The notes under the pieces: model-generated | Database searches by the model: none | What the model saw: only the letters and a program-made list of their open reading frames with translations | What the model was told of the DNA's origin: nothing | Translations under genes and position numbers: made by a program | Assembly: GCA_012861695.1 (NCBI GenBank) | Contig: JAAOOA010000127.1 | Span: 21,643,267 to 21,707,266 of the forward strand | Source of the DNA: Trematomus loennbergii | Taxonomy: Eukaryota > Chordata > Actinopteri > Perciformes > Nototheniidae | DNA: 64,000 nucleotides | Reading direction: 5' to 3' | In this document: positions 58,251 through 64,000 of the stretch, in pieces | Position numbering within the stretch: position 1 is the stretch's first letter | How the letters are laid out: each line of letters begins with the position of its first letter

Positions 58251-61200
58251 CTAAAATAGTACAGTACATGAAACAAACCATAGATTGTTTTAAATAAGAT
58301 GGGTTATTTTGTGTGGGTTTCTTGCCACATTAACCAAGTCCTTTGAAGATGTCCTTCGTTTTTCTCTTTAAAAATAAAAAGTCTAAAACGACTCGGTTTG
58401 AAGAGTTACGATGGATAAGACTCTTTCAGGGTGCAATGATTGTGGTTTATTGGTGATAATTATTGATTTTAATATTGGGGCTTATTAGTTGTTTTTTTCA
58501 TAACAGAAATAAATTACAGGCTTCAGATCTGCAGCACATCGTGATCAATATTGTTTCTTGAATTGCATTGTTCTGTGATGCTACTGCATGGAGTTACACA
58601 GCTTAAAAGGTCAACATCGTTGGGCTACACTGCTCTATGACATTTTCAGAAATAACCATAATCAATGAAATGCCTCGTGTGGCACAACACTGACCTGCCA
58701 TCTCCGTGGGGATTTTAGAAAACTGCATGGAGCATTTGTTACGTATTCTGTGACTTCAGTTCTCCATATAAGGAGCCCACTGCCACTGAACCTTTAGAAG
58801 ATTTCAGTCCAGCTTCAACCATTTTTGTTTTTCAGCACCACGGAGAGCTCTAAAGCTTTCAAAATCTTTCTCGTTTCCCGGTATGCTGCAGGTTACAGTT
58901 TCCAGAAATGTTTTACAGTGTATTCACTCAGCTGTACCACTTCTCCAGATCCGCTCAGCACAGAGGGGTTCAGAGTCATGGTTAACTACACACAGCTGCT
59001 GAGCTTAAACAAAATAGACTATGGTCTCTTCGATAATTGACCCAGACCTCCAGCCCCAAACCAAATGGGGGTTAAGATTAATTATCTTAAAAAATGTGTT
59101 TAAAACACCAGCTGTTGCTCTTATAAAAGGCAATTTGCAACAAAAGAAAAAGAAGTGGCGGAGTGTTTTGCTCAAGGACGATTTGACAGTATAAGTGGTC
59201 GCTGATGGACACATAAGAAGTTGCACTTGTCAGACCTGTGGCCTTTTGTTCTCAGATCTTCAGCCAGTTAACTCCATTCACGCCCAGCCTCTGGTCCCCT
59301 CTGGCTCCATGGTGAGTTTTGTAGGATGAATGCACAGGACTGTCAGAAGTCCCATTAGTGTATGCGGATCACACTCAGTGTTCGGTTTGAGCAGTCAGGC
59401 CCAGGGGCTATGTATTCATCAGGGCATTTAAATATTCCAGCGGTTGCCAAATGGCACCAAACATAGGCGTCCCAGCAGAGCGTGATGCCAGAATAGCTGC
59501 AAGCTTGTCAAGGCACAGATAGCCACAGTGTTTTAATTTAGGAGGTATTCAAAGTGGTTATTTAGTAAATGGTTATTTAGCATTTACATATCCTGTAATT
59601 TAAGCAAATTCTCAAAAACGTTCAGATTTTCGAACAGAACACGATGATATTTGCCTCAGAATTATGTATAAAAAAGCATGGCAGTTTTTTTATCTCATTC
59701 CTCATATTTTCATTTGCCTTTGGTTTGTAAATCCTCTAAATGATTAGATCTTTCTATAAAAGAGAATCCACAGTTTCAGCCTATATCTTTTCACAGTATA
59801 TTGACAGATACATTATGTATGGCCAGTCATATTATATGGTGGTGCTCTGTGGTGTAGTGGGATGGTCAGAATGACACCCTCAAGGTGCTGACATGCTTCA
59901 TGAACACAGTCCATTCCAAGAAGTTCCAAGGTCATTTCAGATGATTGGTGTTGACACAGAGCTGTGCAGATGATTTAATTACACCGTCTGTGTGTTTATG
60001 GATTTACTCTTTGGATCAAGTAATTAGCATGTGTCCTCAACAAGGTTGAACAACTCATCCGGCATTTTTGTGGTGTTTTGCGTGGACATCAGTTAAAAGA
60101 TAGAAACCGCTCATGTGGATGTATGATAAATGCATTAATGTCAACAAAAATACAGACATGGTTTATAAAGGCTTCCAGAAATAATAGTTATATATCATCA
60201 GGCTATTTTTCTGTCCAGCCAGATAAGGCCTACTGACATTTTAAACTTGTACCACGGAAGTAATGCTGAGGGCTCTGGGATTAGGTTGTGTAACAGCAGG
60301 ATACATTTTGTAAACAGGTCCTTAAGTGTGCTTAGTGTTGTAACTCGAATGCACGCACCCAAAACAAACACACAAAAACTGTCTGATAAACCCTCAGCAG
60401 ACTTTCATGGAGGCTCAGACACACACAAACACAAACACACACACACACAAACACAAACATGCTCGCACACACCGAGTCATCCTTTTCTAATTTGACAGTC
60501 ATTGACAGTAACAGTCCGTCCACTGTACACTGGTGCAGCCCTCAGTGCTGCGTGTTTTCTGTATTCTATATTTAGTCAGGTCCAGCTCAGTGATTGAGAT
60601 GATTAAACAGATGAGTCCCCTTCAGTAGATACGTGCCATGGCTTGTTAAGTAAGAAGTTAAAGGGGAGCCGCCATTTGATTCGGGTCATCAATGAAGAAT
60701 CTTGAAACATTTGAAATAATTGAAGCGAGCTTGTAAGTTTAAGCCAGATATACCAAGTGAGCAGAACGAATCATCTACAGTACAAATACATGCTTCAATG
60801 CCTACAACGCCTTTGAAGACAATCATACAGGCTCTGTACTGTACTTTACTGGGATAGAAGTCTACTTTAACCCCGTAATAAACTTTATTTTTATGGAGCA
60901 TTTCAACGAGATGCAAAGCTCATGACAAGCGATAAAAGGGTCATAAATAAAAAGCCAATAGGATGAGCAATAAAAAATCCCAGAAAGGCAGAAAAAGGTT
61001 AAAGAGGAATAAAACAGGCAAATGACACAAGGTACCCTATTTCAGGCGTGGGTACCACCCTGGCATGTTTTATGACATGCTGTTAATGAAGTCTGAATCG
61101 TCCTCATGACCTCTGGACACAATGACATGCGGATATCCTCAGGTGAGCAACCCTCCCACACCACGTCATCTCACTCAGCCTCCTCTGCCTCACCTCGGCT

Positions 61201-63680
61201 CTAATGAGTTATTGACCCCCCGCGGATGTGTAAAATAGAGTTGGTCTTCTTGGTTCTTTATTGCACATGGCAGCTGGTGTGTTTGTGTGTCTGCATCTCC
61301 CTTTCCGTGTTTGTGTGTACACAACCATGTATTCATGTGTTAAGCCATTTATTTGTGAGTTCATGTGTATGTACTATATACAGAGACGCCGGGAGTGGGA
61401 GGCTGATGTTTGCGCTTGAGGACAGTATGACTAGTTTTATCCCTGTCAGGATTGCTGGGATAATCTGTAATTTAACAACTGCTTCTTGTCAAAAAGCTAC
61501 AAATGCGCTAAATGTGTATGTGTGGTTGCTACTGTACCTGTGGGTTTATTTCAGCATTAAAAAAAGTGCTGGGAAACATATAAATATTACATCCGTTTCA
61601 TCTTAGATTATGGATATTGTAATGTCGCATGTAAGTGTCTCTCCCTGGTTTTAAGAGATGTACTGGTATTACAGTAAAGTGATGTTATTTCCTGAAAGTT
61701 ACCAGACGTTTCTAGCTGTTCTATGATTTAGCTTTACCCATTAAGTCATTATATCCACATTAATGTAGATTATTTATTAAATATAATTATGGATATTTTG
61801 GAAAAGCACCAACAGTCAACCCTGCAATATCTCTGCAATATTTCCCAGCCAGACATCAAAAGCATATTGTAACTTATAGACAACCAAATCTGTTAAAACC
61901 TATGTTACTGGCACCATTACAGTCTGGCAAAAACACAAAAATACTATTTAAATATGGTCTCACTCATTAAATCAGTCTATCATTTATATACAGCCCATCC
62001 TGGATAGGAAACAATGAAATCCACCCACTAGCGCCTTTTTAATTGTTTTTCACCTGGCTCCTTCTCACTGTGTCTATAGGGAAAGTAGCTCTTGTCATCT
62101 GGTGAAGAGGTGTAGAAGGGATTAGAACAGAAAGGGAGGTGTCTGTCAGCGTGAGTGCTTGTGCCTATAGCTAAAGCACACACTGCCGCATGTGTCTGGG
62201 GCTTTGAGAACTCCTTGAGTACAGTACCTCACTGCAGGATCAGTTGTAAGTCCCTTAACTGCCACTGCACCCGGGCACATCTGCTGAAAAATGTAACGTG
62301 CGGCCATGAAACTAAGTTAAACCATACTTTTACTTACCTTGTCTTGTCAGCTCAGCCTTGTAGTATTCCTTTTAGCCTTGTTGCATTGCAGACAAATACA
62401 GATGTGCGTTTATCTCATGGTGTCTAATTAAAAACTAAAGACAGCACAGTGCCCAGCCTGCAAAGCCTCATTGAAATAGGAATTCTTTTCCAAGGACTTT
62501 TTGTATACCCGTCTCATCTGTTGAATACAACCCCCACTGCAGAGGTGTTGAGCAGATGCTATGTGAACTTTTGAACACAGAGCTTTTAACAGGTTCACAC
62601 TGTCTGTGCAGCCGCAGCCCCAAATTGAAAAGGAAGCTTCTCCTTTTTTTTAAGTGATGAAACCTTTACGTTGCAGCTGCTTCACTGCACTGAGAGGACG
62701 GCTAAGAGGAGACGGATATTAGCTGTAAAGTTCAGCTGAGGACTAGAACAGACATTACACATTCAGAGTTCATTGCCCATCATTGCTGTGCATAGATTTG
62801 TATGAATGTTGGAGCACCCTGGATAGCATCCAAGATGGAACAATTTTGATCTAATCTGCCTCTTGAAATCATATTTGTTTGGCAGATGTGAGGTCCCGTT
62901 TCATTGGATCATATTCAGAATTTCATTGCCATTTCAGCAGATTGATACTTAAATGTCACTGGCTTTAATACAGTTGGCTCAGATTCAATCCATTGTTTTG
63001 GATTTGCTTGCCGTTTTTTTATTGTGTAAATGTGCTGACAATCAAAGGCCGTCAAGTTCAGGTCATAAACTTCTCTCTAATCCCTAAAGATGTACTTATG
63101 ACACATATTATGCAACTTTTCAGGTTCATCTTTTGTATTTCGGGTTCAAACTAGAACATGAATAGATGCTGTAATGTTCAAAAAAAACTTTATTCTTCTA
63201 ATACTGTCTGCCTGATTATAGCTGTATTCACGTTCTGTCTGAAAGCTTTGGTTCAGCGCCTGTGTCTTTAAGCCCCTCTCCCAAAAATACCCAGTTTGCT
63301 TTGATTGGTTGCTGGGTCTGCGCTGTCAAACAATGGCCTTTTCACAGCAGCATCACTGCGGTCAGAGAGACTCACTGTGTCTACTTCCCACTTCTAGGGT
63401 GAACAATAACTGAAGTAAACGCTTCTTAAATAAAAAACTTTACACACCACATTTTCCATCAGGAATCCGATCTCAAATCATGGAGAAATTAACAACAAAG
63501 ATTACAGGTGGTCTCCAGTATATAATGCTATTTATATCTCCTTGTCACATTTGCTCAGTACGTTTGAATTAACTCTGATACCATAAACATTGTAATTTCA
63601 TCTTTGTGAAATAAATCTAACGTGTGATCTAATGTTACAAGATCATTCATTCTGAATTTAAAAAAATATCCTCCTAAATA
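58251..63680. other. Upstream intergenic stretch, no gene supported
   Basis: Mostly AT-rich sequence. A CA-rich patch lies at 60419-60459. A possible fish dispersed repeat lies near 63180-63420 (TCACGTTCTGTCTGAAAGC, CCCAGTTTGCTTTGATTGG, GTCTTTAAGCCCCTCTC). ORFs such as 61226-61606 lack domains or splice support. Confidence 0.4.
60419..60459 (+). repeat. CA-rich short microsatellite
   Basis: (CA)n is mixed with CAAA units over about 40 bp. Confidence 0.8.
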
Positions 63681-63688
63681 AAAATCAC

Positions 63689-63838
63689 TTTATTCATATA
63701 CAATAACATTGAAATATAAATTGGGTTTACCTGAACTGAAGGGGTGTCAGCTGGCTATCCTGACAATGATGATGCCTCTTCTCTGATGGCCTGTGTGAGA
63801 AGAGTCGACAGGACCGTCCACCAGGTTACTCAGATCAC
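63689..63838 (-). CDS. Possible terminal exon of an unidentified minus-strand gene
   Basis: On the minus strand, TTTTGCAG ends at 63839 and is followed by an open frame of two bases plus 29 codons (DLSNLVDGPVDSSHTGHQRR, then GIIIVRIAS), with a stop at 63749-63747. An AATAAA follows on the same strand (plus 63694-63689), about 55 bp after the stop. Acceptor, stop and poly(A) signal in order suggest a last exon, with the rest of the gene beyond the right edge. The peptide is not recognised, and the evidence is too thin to exclude chance. Confidence 0.25.
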
Positions 63839-64000
63839 CTGCAAAACAGTAGATTTACTGTAACATTATACTGTCATGTAATCATATCAAGGTGTTTGAC
63901 AGGAAGACCAGTTAAAGTTCATCAACAAATCTTACATTTGTAGTTATGGCAAAAGCTGCAAACAGTGTAAAACAATAAGAACAAATGTTTTTTTGTATCG

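Noticed and set aside
61226..61606. 126-codon plus-strand ORF
   Set aside because: It is hydrophobic and Cys-rich by composition, with no recognisable domain, no flanking splice structure and a TGTGT-rich source sequence.

Overview
The window is nuclear DNA from a ray-finned (teleost-like) fish. The coding regions are spliced vertebrate genes with GT-AG introns, separated by AT-rich DNA full of fish-type interspersed repeats (hAT, Tc1 and piggyBac remnants, non-LTR tails, a tRNA-type SINE) and long GT/GA microsatellites. Nothing prokaryotic, no CRISPR array and no viral gene was seen. A parietopsin gene, known from fish, frogs and lizards, fits this origin.

Layout, left to right. (1) 1-6046, minus strand: hsp90b1 (GRP94/endoplasmin), 13 coding exons from the signal peptide to about residue 629; the C-terminal dimerisation domain lies off the left edge. 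Its upstream region at 6197-6316 carries two exact ER-stress elements (CCAAT-N9-CCACG) in opposite orientations. (2) 8834-15372, plus strand: nt5dc3, a HAD-type 5'-nucleotidase-domain protein with all 14 coding exons intact. The head-to-head hsp90b1/nt5dc3 order matches the HSP90B1/NT5DC3 order on human chromosome 12. (3) 16111-17361: a TTAA-flanked piggyBac remnant with a GT microsatellite, a nested LINE tail and a truncated transposase ORF. (4) 18063-20314, plus: a four-exon parietopsin (pineal/parietal photopigment). (5) about 22095-22670: a decayed Tc1-like transposon. (6) 23649-25691, plus: a two-exon orphan class A GPCR with a third intracellular loop of about 260 residues; I could not name it. 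(7) 27556-57389, minus: a Kv4 A-type potassium channel, best matched to kcnd2, with six coding exons and a first intron of about 24 kb. (8) 57390-64000: upstream DNA with little that can be supported, and a possible terminal exon of another minus-strand gene near the right edge.

The genes do not form one pathway: an ER chaperone, a nucleotidase-like protein, two receptors and a voltage-gated channel. The most useful observations are as follows. First, four frame-breaking indels sit in otherwise well-conserved exons (two in hsp90b1, one each in parietopsin and kcnd2), which points to residual assembly indels rather than four pseudogenes. Second, the paired ERSEs mark hsp90b1. Third, several transposon insertions lie very close to splice sites. 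Fourth, the orphan GPCR next to parietopsin is the best candidate for undescribed biology. Two strong inverted repeats inside the kcnd2 intron are also worth checking.
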